Assembly: GCA_910588225.1 (NCBI GenBank)
Contig: CAJUQT010000020.1
Span: 12,129 to 61,369 of the forward strand
Direction: 5' to 3'
Origin: an uncultured Acetatifactor sp.
Lineage (GTDB): Bacteria; Bacillota; Clostridia; Lachnospirales; Lachnospiraceae
DNA length: 49,241 nt
Under the pieces are notes generated by a model that ran no database searches, was not told where the DNA came from, and saw only the letters and a list, made by a program, of their open reading frames with translations. Every line of letters begins with the position of its first letter. Positions within the stretch are counted from its first letter, which is position 1. Positions 48,928 through 49,241 of this stretch are shown one piece after another. A program made the translations under genes and the position numbers.

Positions 48928-49241
48928 ATGGGAGACATGGAAACAAAGCAGACAAAATGGGAAGACCAAGGAACTTGCTAAGAGAAGCCGGTATTATCAG
49001 AGTATGATAGACTTGCAGCTTATCGACAAAGGGCAGCTTTATGATGAGTTAAAGAGAAGCTATGTTATATTTATCTGTCCATTTGATTTATATGGGAAAG
49101 GGCGGCATATTTATACCTTTGAAAATATCTGTAAAGAAGACGGCAGCATTTCTATGGGTGATGAGGCGGTAAAGATATTTCTCAATGCAAAAGGAACTCT
49201 GGATGATGTGAGTGATGAATTAGAGGCGTTCCTTGATTATG
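48928..49241 (+). pseudogene. Truncated Rpn-type PD-(D/E)XK nuclease/transposase gene, runs off the window
   Basis: ATG 48928 with AAAGCAGGTAG upstream opens a 17-codon frame (MGDMETKQTKWEDQGTC) that stops at 48979-48981. Another frame, open from 48968 to the window end, reads KELAKRSRYYQSMIDLQLI, then YVIFICPFDLYGKGRHIYTF and SDELEAFLDY. That is the C-terminal half of the recombination-promoting nuclease (Rpn) / PD-(D/E)XK transposase-like family. The N-terminal half with the catalytic core is missing, and the two pieces are out of frame, so the gene is a deletion remnant. Its 3' end lies beyond the window. Confidence 0.75.

Overview
The window reads as a chromosomal segment of a Gram-positive, strictly anaerobic Clostridia, most likely a Lachnospiraceae-type gut commensal. 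This is inferred from gene content: a leuS T-box leader, Rex, a clostridial EF-G-like GTPase, formate-tetrahydrofolate ligase, an NfnAB-type transhydrogenase, a class B sortase with BspA-like LRR surface proteins, TepA beside FtsK/SpoIIIE, and HTH/AAA-ATPase-like and Rpn-type nuclease genes or remnants. Strong AGGAGG-type ribosome binding sites and TTGACA/TATAAT promoters fit a Firmicute. No rRNA, tRNA, CRISPR array, insertion sequence or prophage was recognised. Almost all genes lie on the + strand; the exceptions are tyrA and three small genes at 10962-12307.

Layout. 1-5.4 kb: a 55-bp direct repeat, M18 aminopeptidase, queA, an internally deleted HTH/AAA remnant, a PilZ protein, a VanZ-like protein and a convergent tyrA. 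5.6-10.8 kb: an EF-G-like GTPase, then T-box-regulated leuS. 10.9-12.3 kb: three minus-strand genes, two of unknown family and one extremely Cys/Gly/Asn-rich. 12.5-23.2 kb: a surface module of class B sortase, an intact AAA-ATPase-like/PD-(D/E)XK protein, a 1655-residue LRR protein with a TPTTG-type sorting tail, and a second secreted LRR protein. 23.3-25.2 kb: a TIM-barrel isomerase-like protein and a small intracellular subtilase. 25.2-29.5 kb: a likely 2-oxoglutarate-forming operon (Re-citrate-synthase-like enzyme, GntR/FCD regulator, NADP isocitrate dehydrogenase) starting at a promoter that overlaps a perfect 30-bp palindrome, followed by rex with its own promoter. 29.5-33.7 kb: a coiled-coil protein, Nnr, a MazF-like toxin without a visible antitoxin, and a CNNM/CBS transporter. 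33.8-41.2 kb: a YebC protein, GT2 glycosyltransferase, large membrane protein, TepA and FtsK. 41.3-48.6 kb: fhs, a zinc-ribbon/TPR/chitobiase-fold membrane protein, nfnAB, a Dabb protein, a second zinc-ribbon membrane protein and rlmH. The window ends inside a truncated Rpn-type nuclease gene.

Features that stand out: (1) a family of 32-bp imperfect palindromes with a conserved asymmetric loop, in five good copies that mostly sit just 3' of genes, one of them inside a 140-bp MITE-like element before ftsK; (2) the perfect palindromic operator and the citrate/2-oxoglutarate operon it probably controls; (3) a duplicated, mostly synonymously diverged 3' end of nfnB that looks like a recombination scar; (4) three promoters sharing an identical 11-nt -10 block, two of them in front of the sortase and its probable substrate; (5) terminators or hairpins that overlap translation starts (subtilase, VanZ, ftsK). 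All functional calls come from reading the sequence by eye; no database search was run.
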